A stretch of DNA of 64,000 nucleotides from VRUE01 sp963712595. Lineage in GTDB: Bacteria > Actinomycetota > Thermoleophilia > Solirubrobacterales > 70-9. Location of the stretch: assembly GCA_963712595.1 (NCBI GenBank), contig CAVQIM010000001.1:1-64000 (forward strand), in the 5' to 3' direction. Under the pieces are notes generated by a model. That model was given only the letters and a program-made list of their open reading frames with translations, was not told where the DNA came from and did no database searches. The translations under genes and the position numbers were made by a program. Shown here piece after piece: positions 1-11,859 of the stretch (its first letter is position 1; each line of letters opens with the position of its first letter).

Positions 1-577
1 CGTAGGCGCCCTCGCCGAAGTAGATCGTGTTGAGGTACTGGGTGAGGATTTCGTCCTTGGTCCAGTGGCGCTCGAGGCGGTAGGCGAGGGCCGCCTCGCG
101 GAACTTCTCGAAGACCGTCCGCTGGCCTTCCGCTTCGAGCGCGTTCTTGACGAACTGCTCGGTGATCGTCGAGGCGCCCTGGGCGGCGCTCTGGCTGAGC
201 ACGTCCTTGACCAGGGCGCGGGCGATGCCCTGGAAGTCGACGCCGTTGTGCTCGTAGAAGCGCGTGTCCTCGATCGAGACCACTGCGTTCTTGATGTTGG
301 GAGAGATCTGACCCGAGGTGAGCAGGATCTTGTTCTGGTCGCTGGTGAGCGTCCCGATCGGCTCCCCGGAGGCGTCGACGACCTCGCTGTTCTTCGAGGC
401 CTTGTACTGGGCGAAGTTGTAGATCGCCGGCAGGTCCTGGGAGACGGCCGCCATCATCCCGAAGACCATCGAGACCAGCCCCAGCACGCTGAGCCCCATC
501 AAAACGAAGAGGAAGCGCAGCTTCTTGAGGCGCGGCTTGCTGCGTTCGCCCGCCAAGAGAGTGCGGCAGTCTAGCAT
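1..577 (-). CDS. Class A penicillin-binding protein, N-terminal part (truncated by window edge)
   Basis: Peptidoglycan glycosyltransferase (GT51), presumably bifunctional with a transpeptidase domain lying outside the window. Read on the minus strand, the ATG at 577-575 opens a short basic cytoplasmic tail, one transmembrane helix (about residues 20-45), then the GT51 hallmarks: a VSIEDTRFYEHNGVD segment carrying the catalytic Glu, QGASTITEQFVKN, and LTQYLNTIYFGEGAY at the edge. About 192 residues are visible. It is divergent from tyrS with a 7-base gap between the two starts. Only the 5' end is present, so the C-terminal domains cannot be judged. Confidence 0.9.
   Translation of the reverse strand, partial: MLDCRTLLAGERSKPRLKKLRFLFVLMGLSVLGLVSMVFGMMAAVSQDLPAIYNFAQYKASKNSEVVDASGEPIGTLTSDQNKILLTSGQISPNIKNAVVSIEDTRFYEHNGVDFQGIARALVKDVLSQSAAQGASTITEQFVKNALEAEGQRTVFEKFREAALAYRLERHWTKDEILTQYLNTIYFGEGAY
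572..577 (+). promoter_or_regulatory. Putative -10 box of tyrS, leaderless layout
   Basis: TAGCAT followed by 7 nt and the GTG start of tyrS, so transcription would begin at or next to the start codon. No convincing -35 hexamer is visible. The box overlaps the start codon of the divergent PBP gene. Confidence 0.45.
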
Positions 578-584
578 TGCGCCC

Positions 585-1745
585 GTGGCGGATCTGACGC
601 GAAACGCGGTCGACGTGCTGCCGGCCGGGATGCTGGACGGGCAGCTTGCAGGGGGAAAGCCGCTGCGGGTCAAGCTCGGGATCGACCCGACCACGCCGGA
701 CATCCACCTCGGCCACACGGTCGTGCTCGAGAAGCTGCGCGAGTTCCAACAGGCGGGGCATCGGGTGGTCCTGATCGTCGGCGACTTCACGGCGCGCGTC
801 GGCGACCCCAGCGGTCGCTCGGCCCAGCGGCCGCTGCCATCGCCCGAGGAGATCGAGGCCAATGCCGCCACCTACCAGGAGCAGGCCTTCAAGGTGCTCG
901 ACCGCGAGCGCACCGAGGTCCGCTTCAACAGCGAGTGGCTGCGGATGGCGCCGGAGGAGCTGCTCGGGCTGCTGGCCCAGACCACCGTGGCCCGCCTGAT
1001 CGAGCGCGACGACTTTCAGAAGCGGCTCGCCGCCGGAGCCCCGATCGCGGCGCTGGAGCTGCTCTACCCGCTGCTGCAGGGCTACGACTCGGTCGCGGTC
1101 GAGGCCGACGTCGAGCTGGGGGGGACGGATCAGAAGTTCAACCTCCTCTTCGGCCGCGACATCCAGGCCGCCTACGGTCAGAAGCCGCAGTCGATCGTGA
1201 CCCTGCCGATCCTGGTCGGCACCGACGGCGAGCGGAAGATGAGCAAGTCGCTGGGCAACTACATCGGCGTCACCGAGGCGCCCGAGGAGATGTTCGGCAA
1301 GGTGATGCGCGTTCCCGACGAGGCGATGGCCGACTACTACCGGCTGGTGCTTGGTGCCGAGCCGCCCGCCGAGACCCCGCCGAACGAGGCCAAGCGGGGG
1401 CTGGCCCGCGGCATCGTCGAGCGCTTCCACAGCGCCGATGCCGCGCGGGCGGCCGAGGGGCATTTCGACCGGCTCTTCGTCGAGCGCGGCGTGCCCGACG
1501 ACGTCGAGGACCTGGAGCTGACGCCGTTTCTCGGCGACAACGGCGGCGCGGTCCACCTGCCGCTGCTGATGGCGGGAGCCTTCGAGATCAGCTCCAGCGA
1601 GGCCCGGCGCCTGATCCGGCAGGGGGGCGCAAAGCTAGACGGGGAGCCGATAGCGGCCGATACCCTGGACCTGGAGCCGGCGCAGCTCGATGGCCGCGTC
1701 CTGCAGATCGGCAAGCGGCGCTTCCGCCGCCTGCGCGTCGCCTAG
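585..1745 (+). CDS. tyrS: Tyrosyl-tRNA synthetase
   Basis: Charges tRNA-Tyr in the cytoplasm. Class I signatures are clear: LGIDPTTPDIHLGHT near residue 35 (HIGH-type motif), GGTDQKFN, and KMSKSLGNYI near residue 220, followed by a C-terminal S4-like RNA-binding domain (SSSEARRLIRQGGAKLDG). The length, 386 residues, fits the TyrRS subtype found in Actinobacteria. I chose the GTG at 585 because the frame upstream would overlap the PBP start and lacks family homology; a TANNNT box sits 7 nt before this GTG. Confidence 0.95.
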   Translation: MADLTRNAVDVLPAGMLDGQLAGGKPLRVKLGIDPTTPDIHLGHTVVLEKLREFQQAGHRVVLIVGDFTARVGDPSGRSAQRPLPSPEEIEANAATYQEQAFKVLDRERTEVRFNSEWLRMAPEELLGLLAQTTVARLIERDDFQKRLAAGAPIAALELLYPLLQGYDSVAVEADVELGGTDQKFNLLFGRDIQAAYGQKPQSIVTLPILVGTDGERKMSKSLGNYIGVTEAPEEMFGKVMRVPDEAMADYYRLVLGAEPPAETPPNEAKRGLARGIVERFHSADAARAAEGHFDRLFVERGVPDDVEDLELTPFLGDNGGAVHLPLLMAGAFEISSSEARRLIRQGGAKLDGEPIAADTLDLEPAQLDGRVLQIGKRRFRRLRVA

Positions 1746-1765
1746 GCAAAGCTCCGCCGCAGCGC

Positions 1766-1771
1766 TATACT
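1766..1771 (+). promoter_or_regulatory. Possible rRNA operon promoter -10 box
   Basis: TATACT lies about 80 nt upstream of the 16S processing stem, in the only untranslated space between tyrS and the rRNA leader. The -35 region (about 1743-1748) is poor, so this is a weak call. The leader from 1772 to about 2029 holds the left arm of the 16S stem and no gene that I can support. Confidence 0.35.
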
Positions 1772-1848
1772 CCTTCGTCCTTCTGGGCAAGGCCCGGTGC
1801 CTGGCCCATGCGTAAGGAGCGGCGAGTCCCGTCGCAGAACGCGCAGCG

Positions 1849-1872
1849 GTCTTTGAAAACTGAGCAGCGTGC
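1849..1872 (+). other. Left arm of 16S rRNA processing stem, with boxA-like sequence
   Basis: This arm pairs over 24 nt with 3631-3654 on the far side of the 16S gene (one mismatch, two G-U pairs). It contains TCTTTGAAAACTGAGC, which resembles an antitermination boxA. Such long stems are the usual RNase III substrates in pre-rRNA. Confidence 0.75.
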
Positions 1873-2029
1873 ACCCCGCGGACATTCGTGTCCGTGGGAT
1901 GTTTGAGCCCGATCCACTCGGTGCGCCAGCGCGCCGGGTGGTCTGATTTACCCGTCATGCCGGTCGCCGAGTATGTGTACCCGGCGATTTGCAATTTGCC
2001 AGGCATGACAGCTCTCTGTAAGAAGTACC

Positions 2030-3574
<1,545 letters not shown>

Positions 3575-3790
3575 CTAGGGAGATTTCTCTAGAACGTCGA
3601 CCGGGCTCCCCAGTGGCTATATGTCACTGGGTACGCTGCTCAGTTTTGAGAGACCGCCAACGGCAGTCAGCCGTTGTGTGCGCCTCGGTGGACCTTGAAA
3701 ACTGCACAAGGCCAATAATCGAGATCCGCATATGCGGATTTTGAGGGTATTTAATTTCGATCTGTACACGTTGTGTATAGGTCGCTCACC
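3575..3790 (+). other. 16S-23S internal transcribed spacer without tRNA
   Basis: A 216-nt spacer. It carries the right arm of the 16S stem (3631-3654) and the left arm of the 23S stem (3688-3710, again with a CTTGAAAACT boxA-like motif). I looked for tRNA-Ile or tRNA-Ala cloverleaves and found none. Confidence 0.8.
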
Positions 3791-6788
<2,998 letters not shown>

Positions 6789-6816
6789 GATGTTTTTATT
6801 ACTTACCCATTGCGGT

Positions 6817-6839
6817 CTTGTGCGGTTTTCAAGCTCCAC
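6817..6839 (+). other. Right arm of 23S rRNA processing stem
   Basis: This arm is complementary to 3688-3710. It lies between the end of 23S and the 5S gene. Confidence 0.75.
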
Positions 6840-6860
6840 CGGGGGGCGGTCTCGCAAAAT

Positions 6861-6979
6861 TTCCGGTGGTGCATAGCGAGGGGGAGACACCTCTTCCCAT
6901 TCCGAACAGAGCAGTTAAGCCTCTCAGCGCCGATGGTACTTGGAGGGCAACCTCCTGGGAGAGTAGGTCGCCGCCGGTT
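6861..6979 (+). rRNA. rrf: 5S ribosomal RNA
   Basis: The TTCCGGTGGTGCATAGCG 5' strand pairs with the TCGCCGCCGG 3' strand. Between them lie CCCATTCCGAACAGAGCAG, GTTAAGCCTCTCAGCGCCGATGG and GGGAGAGTAGGTC, all typical of bacterial 5S. The length is about 118 nt; ends are estimated from the terminal helix. Confidence 0.93.
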
Positions 6980-6980
6980 C

Positions 6981-8171
6981 TTAGCTTTTCGAGCCCGACC
7001 CTGACGGTCGGGCTCGTTTTGCGTCGAGGGCCTTTCGCAGGAATCTGCGTAGCCTCGAGTCGTACAACGCGGGCTTGACGTTCCACTCTTGTGTATGACC
7101 GGCCCGCGCTACGCGGTAGTAAGTCACCCAGCGGGGAAGCTCGTCGGCGAATTCGTCGCTTGTCTCGATCGGGACGATGTCGTCCTGCCTGCCGTGGAAG
7201 AGCAGGATCGGCAGGTGAAAGGCGTCTGGGTGAGCACGCATGTCGAGTTGCTCCCAGTCGGCGTCGATGCGGGCGCCGATCGCCCACTCGAGCGGCGTCG
7301 CGGTGAAGGAGGGGAGTCCCATCTCGCGGGCGCTGAAGGCGAGGGTGGACTTCCAGTCGATTAGCGGCGCATCGAGCACGAGGGCGGCGACGCGATCGGC
7401 GAGCCGGGAGCGCTCCATGAACTGGCCGACGATTGCGCCGCCCATCGAGTAGCCGACGAGGAGAAGGCGGCGGGCGCCGTGGGCAAGGGCGTAGCGGGCC
7501 GCTGCCTGAAGGTCGCGCCACTCGGTCAAGCCCATGTGGTGGAAGCCGTCGGGGCTGCTCGGGGCACCGAGGTCGTCTCGGTAGGAGATCAGCAGGGACG
7601 GCAGCCCGGCCTGGTGCAGCGCGGGGGTGCTGCGCAGGCCCGTCTGCAGGCTGCTGTTGTGCCCGTGGACGATGATCGCCCAAGTCTCGCTCTTCCCCGG
7701 GATGAGCCAGGCGGGCATGGGACCGAGCTCGCCGGCGATCGGGACCCTCCTGAAGGGCAGGCCGAGGGCGCTGCCTGGAGTGCCGGCGTAGACGTTCCAG
7801 TCGATCCCCACCTCCAGCCCCGGAACCAGATACCCGTCGACATCGAGCAGCTTGCGGGTCACGGTGTCCGCGTCGCTTGCGATCGATGGTCCAGCCACCG
7901 CATGACCTCCCTGCCAGGTCAAGCCGTAGAGGCCCGGGCGTTCGGTTTCCCCGGTGCGCTCGAGGACGACGCTGTGGGGCGAGACCGCCTCGACCTCGAC
8001 GTCTTCGGGCCAGCCAGAGCGATCGGGTACCAGGACCCGGTCGGAGAAATGCCAGCTGGCCGCGGCCGCGACGAGGACGGCGATCAGGGCTACTGCGACC
8101 GCGCCGGCGATCCAGGCGCGACGCTTGCGCCACCACGCGGTCTCCTGCGGCGCGGGATCGACGGTGTCCAC
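6981..8171 (-). CDS. Membrane-anchored alpha/beta hydrolase
   Basis: Predicted serine hydrolase of unknown substrate. A GTG start is followed by a short basic tail and one transmembrane helix (about residues 20-42), so the domain probably faces outside. The catalytic triad is visible: nucleophile elbow GYSMGG (around residue 240), FHGRQDDIVP with the acid, and RAGHTQEW with the histidine near the C terminus. The family is prolyl-oligopeptidase/BAAT-like. Length is 396 residues. Its TAA stop abuts the 5S gene, and the last ten or so residues are encoded by the complement of the rrn terminator. A leaderless-type TAGCCT box lies 6 nt upstream. Confidence 0.8.
   Translation of the reverse strand: MDTVDPAPQETAWWRKRRAWIAGAVAVALIAVLVAAAASWHFSDRVLVPDRSGWPEDVEVEAVSPHSVVLERTGETERPGLYGLTWQGGHAVAGPSIASDADTVTRKLLDVDGYLVPGLEVGIDWNVYAGTPGSALGLPFRRVPIAGELGPMPAWLIPGKSETWAIIVHGHNSSLQTGLRSTPALHQAGLPSLLISYRDDLGAPSSPDGFHHMGLTEWRDLQAAARYALAHGARRLLLVGYSMGGAIVGQFMERSRLADRVAALVLDAPLIDWKSTLAFSAREMGLPSFTATPLEWAIGARIDADWEQLDMRAHPDAFHLPILLFHGRQDDIVPIETSDEFADELPRWVTYYRVARAGHTQEWNVKPALYDSRLRRFLRKALDAKRARPSGSGSKS
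6991..7020 (+). terminator. Rho-independent terminator of the rRNA operon
   Basis: A perfect 10-bp GC-rich stem (GAGCCCGACC / GGTCGGGCTC) around a 5-nt loop, followed by GTTTT, starts 11 nt after 5S. The last codons of the convergent hydrolase gene lie inside it. Confidence 0.85.
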
Positions 8172-8177
8172 GCGCGC

Positions 8178-8183
8178 AGGCTA
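8178..8183 (-). promoter_or_regulatory. Putative -10 box, leaderless layout
   Basis: TAGCCT on the minus strand, then 6 nt, then the GTG of the alpha/beta hydrolase ending at 6981. No -35 is recognised. Confidence 0.4.
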
Positions 8184-8218
8184 TTTGCCCGGTGGCCCGG
8201 ATGGCCTGGCGCGCCTGC

Positions 8219-8419
8219 CTACGGGCGAGTGGCGTAGCTGCGACCCGCTTGGCGCCGCGACGTCGCTCGGGAGGGAGCGTGGGGGCGATGGCGGGACTGG
8301 CAGTCCGGAGCGGTGCTCCTGGTTGGCTCCAGCCCGTACTCGCCCAGCGTCGCGAAGTCGATCAGCAGGTCGACGGCGTCGGTCAGCCGGTCAGCAAGGC
8401 TTGTCTTTGAATCGAACAT
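8219..8419 (-). CDS. Small hypothetical protein (weak call)
   Basis: A 66-residue frame starting at ATG 8419. The first half, MFDSKTSLADRLTDAVDLLI followed by DFATLGEYGLEP, looks like a real amphipathic helix; the second half is basic and low in order, as in a frameshifted or random frame. No Shine-Dalgarno is present within 15 nt. It fills an otherwise empty 327-nt gap (8172-8498) between two hydrolase genes on the same strand. I do not recognise a family, and it may be a decayed gene. Confidence 0.35.
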   Translation of the reverse strand: MFDSKTSLADRLTDAVDLLIDFATLGEYGLEPTRSTAPDCQSRHRPHAPSRATSRRQAGRSYATRP

Positions 8420-8498
8420 AGGTTCGTAATCTAGGACGGCCTCCGGACGGCGTCCCAAAACTGCAGCGAGTCTTGCAGGTCGGCCTTGGGCGCTGCTC

Positions 8499-9488
8499 TC
8501 AGCGCTGGCCGGCCCTCGCGTCCGAGGCCTTGCTGCGGGTCGTCGCGGCCCGCTCTTCGGCGCCGGCAAAGCCAAGCACGAGCGCCGCGGTCTCGGCCGG
8601 CTTCTCGACGTTGGGCGAGTGGCCCGCGCCAGAGATCAGCTCGGTCTGGGCACCGGGCGCATTGGCGTAGGCGGCGAGCGCCTTCCTGGCTTCGTAGAGC
8701 TGATCCTCCGCGCCGAAGATCGCAAGCAGCGGGGTTCCCGTTTGGGCGATCCGTCGGTCGAGGGGCGCCGCCTCGCTGTAGTCCCCCTCGGCTCCCCCCT
8801 CGGTATCCGAGGAGTAGGACGTGTAGGTCATCCTGTTGAAGTCGTCGACGAACCGGTCGGGAACGTCGTAGTCGGGTGCGAATGCGGCACCTAGGCCGTC
8901 CTTGATCGCAAAGTCCGGCGTGATCTGCCAGAGCGCCTGCCCCAGCACCGGCACGAAGCTGAGCTTCGCCGTGATCGGCAGGCCGTCCGACGCATAGCTT
9001 TCGTCGGGGGCCTGGTCGATGATCACCAGGCGCCGGACCAGGCGTGGAAAGTCTTCGTTCAGCGCGGTGGCGACGGTGCCGCCCAGCGAATGGCCGACCA
9101 CGGTCGCGCCGCGGACCCCAAGACGGTTCAGCGCTTCGGCCACGAAGCGCGCCTCATCCTCCATCGAGTAGCCCGAGCTTGGCTTTTCGGAGCCGCCGTA
9201 CCCACGCAGGTCAACGGCGATCACCCGGTGGTCCCGTTCCAGGCTCGGGATCATCCCGTCCCACCAATCGATTGCGCAGGTGAAGCAATGGATGAGGACG
9301 AGCGGCGGCGCTGTGCGGGATCCCCTTTCGAGCACCTGCATCTCCCCGCCGGGCAGATGGAGGATTCTGCCGCCCGGCACGGTCACCTCGGCCGGCTTGG
9401 TCTTGCCGTCGACGACGATCGTGTTGAGCGCCAGCAGCACTGCGACGAGCGATACGCCGCCGAGCGCGATCTTCCAGCTTCGTCGCAC
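8499..9488 (-). CDS. Alpha/beta hydrolase, membrane-anchored (paralogue 2)
   Basis: Predicted hydrolase of unknown substrate, 329 residues. An N-terminal signal-anchor (about residues 5-25) precedes a canonical fold: LIHCFTCAIDWWDG (HG-type oxyanion segment with C-F-T), DLRGYGGSEKP, nucleophile elbow GHSLGG, FGAEDQ for the acid and GAGHSPNVEKP for the histidine. The resemblance to haloalkane dehalogenase, epoxide hydrolase and chloroperoxidase types is general. It lies 6 nt downstream of the next paralogue and is presumably co-transcribed with it. The GTG start at 9488 has GAGAG a few bases upstream. Confidence 0.82.
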   Translation of the reverse strand: MRRSWKIALGGVSLVAVLLALNTIVVDGKTKPAEVTVPGGRILHLPGGEMQVLERGSRTAPPLVLIHCFTCAIDWWDGMIPSLERDHRVIAVDLRGYGGSEKPSSGYSMEDEARFVAEALNRLGVRGATVVGHSLGGTVATALNEDFPRLVRRLVIIDQAPDESYASDGLPITAKLSFVPVLGQALWQITPDFAIKDGLGAAFAPDYDVPDRFVDDFNRMTYTSYSSDTEGGAEGDYSEAAPLDRRIAQTGTPLLAIFGAEDQLYEARKALAAYANAPGAQTELISGAGHSPNVEKPAETAALVLGFAGAEERAATTRSKASDARAGQR

Positions 9489-9494
9489 CAGCTC

Positions 9495-10469
9495 TCAGTC
9501 TTTTTTCGTTGCTCTTGCCGATCTTCTGGCAGGCGCTCCAGCCGACCTTGCGGCAAAGCCGAGCACCAGGGCCGCTGTCTCGGCGGGCTTCTCGACGTTG
9601 GGGGAGTGGCCGGCCCCCTCGATCAGCTTCGTTTGTGCTCCGGGCACGGTGGAGCGGTATTCGGCGAGCCGCTCGGGGGGATCGTCGATGATCTGCTCCT
9701 CGGCGCCCATGATCACCATCAGCGGCTTGCCGGTCTCGCTCATCCGCTCGTCCAGCCCTTCTTCGCTCGTGTAGTCGTCGAATCCGGTCGGTGAGTCGTC
9801 GTAGGAGGTGAAGGTCATCCGGTTGACGTCGTCGACGAAGGCGTCGGGGACGTCGAAGCCCGGCGCAAAGGCCACCTCGAGACCCTTCTTCACGGCGAAG
9901 TCGGGCCTCACCCGCGCGAAGAACTCCCCGATCACTGGGGCGAAACCGAGGCTGGCGATGAAGCCGAGGTCACCGGATTCGTGCGTGGGCGGGGTGTCGA
10001 CGATGACGACCCGGTCGACCAGCTGCGGCGATTGCTGGGCCAGCGCGACCGCGACCGCGCCTCCGAGGGAGTGGCCGGCCACCTCGGCGCCGCGGACGCC
10101 GAGCTTGTCGAGCGCCTGGGCGACGAGGTCGGCCTGGTTGGGGACGGTGTACCCCGAGGAGGGCTTTTCCGAGCCGCCGTGACCGAGCAGGTCGATCGCC
10201 ACCACCCGGTGGGCCCGATCGAGACGGGGCATCATCCCGTCCCAGTAGTTGATCGCGCAGGTGAAGCAGTGGATGAGGACTATCGGGCTGCCGTCCTTGG
10301 GACCGTGTTCGACCACCTGCAGGTCGCCGCTGGGGAGGTCGAGTATTCGTCCGCCCGGTTCGGTCACGCCCGCGGCCTTGGTTTCGTGGTCGACGATCAC
10401 CGTGTTGATGCCGAGCAGGATCGCCGCGGCCACCACGACTCCGATCAGGATCTTCCAGCCTCTCCGCAT
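9495..10469 (-). CDS. Alpha/beta hydrolase, membrane-anchored (paralogue 1)
   Basis: 324 residues, strikingly like its downstream neighbour: N-terminal membrane anchor, a PGGRILDLPSGDLQV segment, LIHCFTCAINYWDGM, DLLGHGGSEKPSSGYT, GHSLGGA, GAEEQ and GAGHSPNVEKPAETAALVL. The two genes are a tandem duplication. I took the ATG at 10469; a longer frame would run into murA on the other strand. A TAGGGT box lies 10 nt upstream of the start. Confidence 0.85.
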   Translation of the reverse strand: MRRGWKILIGVVVAAAILLGINTVIVDHETKAAGVTEPGGRILDLPSGDLQVVEHGPKDGSPIVLIHCFTCAINYWDGMMPRLDRAHRVVAIDLLGHGGSEKPSSGYTVPNQADLVAQALDKLGVRGAEVAGHSLGGAVAVALAQQSPQLVDRVVIVDTPPTHESGDLGFIASLGFAPVIGEFFARVRPDFAVKKGLEVAFAPGFDVPDAFVDDVNRMTFTSYDDSPTGFDDYTSEEGLDERMSETGKPLMVIMGAEEQIIDDPPERLAEYRSTVPGAQTKLIEGAGHSPNVEKPAETAALVLGFAARSAGAPARRSARATKKD

Positions 10470-10524
10470 AGCGGTCGTTACCCTAGCCGGAGAATGGCCA
10501 GCGGGCGCGAATAGAGACGCAACG

Positions 10525-11823
10525 ATGGAGAAATTCGTCATCCAGGGCGGTGTGCCGCTCTCCGGCGAGCTGACGGTCGCCGGCAACAAGAACGCGGCGC
10601 TGCCGATCCTGGCCGCCTGCCTGCTTACCGAAGAGGAGCTGCTGCTTCACCGGGTGCCGCGCATCCGCGACACCGAGGCCCAGATCGCCCTGCTCGAGCG
10701 GCTCGGCGTCGAGGTCGCCTGGGTCGCCGACAACAGCGTCCGCCTGCGCGCGGCGGCGGTCTCCGACATCGCCGTCGACGAGGAGCTCTCGAAGCAGATC
10801 CGCGCCTCCTTCCTGCTCGCGGGGCCGCTGCTGGCTCGCTTCGGCGAGGCTCGGATGCCTCCGCCCGGGGGCGACTTCATCGGCAGGCGGCGGCTCGACG
10901 CGCATCTCGACGCCTTCGTCGACCTCGGCGCCAAGGTCGACGGCGACCGCTGGATCGAGCTGAGCGCTCCCGCCGGCGGCCTGCGCCCCTGCGGGATCTT
11001 CATGGACGAGCCCTCGGTGATGGGAACCGAGAACGCGCTGATGGCGGCCGCCCTCACGCCCGGGCCGACGACGATCTCCAACGCCGCCTGCGAGCCGCAC
11101 GTGCAGGATCTGGCGCGCCTGTTGAGCGCGATGGGGGCCCAGGTGGACGGGATCGGCTCCAACGTGATGACCGTGCACGGCCGCGATCGCCTCGGCGGTG
11201 CCGAGCACACGATCTCCGCCGACCACATCGAGGTCGGCAGCTTCATGGCGCTGGCCGCGGCGACCGGGGGAGAGCTGCGAATCCGCGACGTCGAGCCGGG
11301 CGATCTGGTCATGGTCCGCCGCCAGTTCCGGCGTCTCGGGCTGAACTCGGAGATCGAGGGCAACGACGTGATCGTCCCGCCGGGTCAGCGGCTGCGGGTC
11401 AAGGCCGATCTCGGCGATGCGATCCCGAAGATCGAGGACGGGCCCTGGCCGGCCTTCCCGGCCGATCTGACCTCGATCGCCCTCGCCCTCGCCACCCAGG
11501 CGGACGGCGAGATCCTGATCTTCGAGAAGATGTTCGAGAACCGTCTCTTCTTCGTCGACAAGCTCGTCGCGATGGGCGCTCGGATCACGCTGTGCGATCC
11601 CCACCGGGCGATCGTCAGCGGTCCGAGCCGGCTTCACGGCGAACGGGTGGAGAGCCCCGACATCCGTGCGGGCATGGCGATTCTCATCGCCGCCCTCGCC
11701 GCCGACGGCACCTCGGAGATCGGCAACATCCGCCAGATCGACCGTGGCTACGAGCAGATCGACGAGCGCTTGCGCGGGCTCGGCGCCCAGATTGAACGGG
11801 TCTCGTCAGAGGTCCCTGCCTAG
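10525..11823 (+). CDS. murA: UDP-N-acetylglucosamine 1-carboxyvinyltransferase with Asp at the catalytic Cys position
   Basis: First committed step of peptidoglycan synthesis, adding enolpyruvate from PEP to UDP-GlcNAc. 432 residues with the EPSP-synthase-like inside-out barrel repeats. The GNKNAALP motif (residues 20-27) holds the substrate-binding Lys-Asn. The mobile loop reads PPPGGDFIGRRRLD, so residue 117 (codon 10873-10875, GAC) is Asp where Escherichia coli has Cys115. Known Cys-to-Asp enzymes, such as the mycobacterial one, are not alkylated by fosfomycin. The start ATG at 10525 matches the family N terminus. It is divergent from the hydrolase pair and is followed by hisZ after 36 nt. 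Confidence 0.95.
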   Translation: MEKFVIQGGVPLSGELTVAGNKNAALPILAACLLTEEELLLHRVPRIRDTEAQIALLERLGVEVAWVADNSVRLRAAAVSDIAVDEELSKQIRASFLLAGPLLARFGEARMPPPGGDFIGRRRLDAHLDAFVDLGAKVDGDRWIELSAPAGGLRPCGIFMDEPSVMGTENALMAAALTPGPTTISNAACEPHVQDLARLLSAMGAQVDGIGSNVMTVHGRDRLGGAEHTISADHIEVGSFMALAAATGGELRIRDVEPGDLVMVRRQFRRLGLNSEIEGNDVIVPPGQRLRVKADLGDAIPKIEDGPWPAFPADLTSIALALATQADGEILIFEKMFENRLFFVDKLVAMGARITLCDPHRAIVSGPSRLHGERVESPDIRAGMAILIAALAADGTSEIGNIRQIDRGYEQIDERLRGLGAQIERVSSEVPA

Positions 11824-11846
11824 CGGGGCATTCGCGCGCTCTCTCG

Positions 11847-11852
11847 TAAGGT
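11847..11852 (+). promoter_or_regulatory. Putative -10 box of the his cluster, leaderless layout
   Basis: TAAGGT, 7 nt, then the ATG of hisZ. No recognisable -35. The his genes that follow are translationally coupled, so this box could serve the whole run to hisB. Confidence 0.45.
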
Positions 11853-11859
11853 CCGGCGA

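Noticed and set aside
3575..3790. tRNA-Ile/tRNA-Ala in the 16S-23S spacer
   Set aside because: No TTCRANYC T-loop or cloverleaf could be found; the spacer is taken up by the processing stems.
10249..10524. Upstream extension of murA
   Set aside because: It would be antisense to the hydrolase gene, and the family N terminus starts at ATG 10525.
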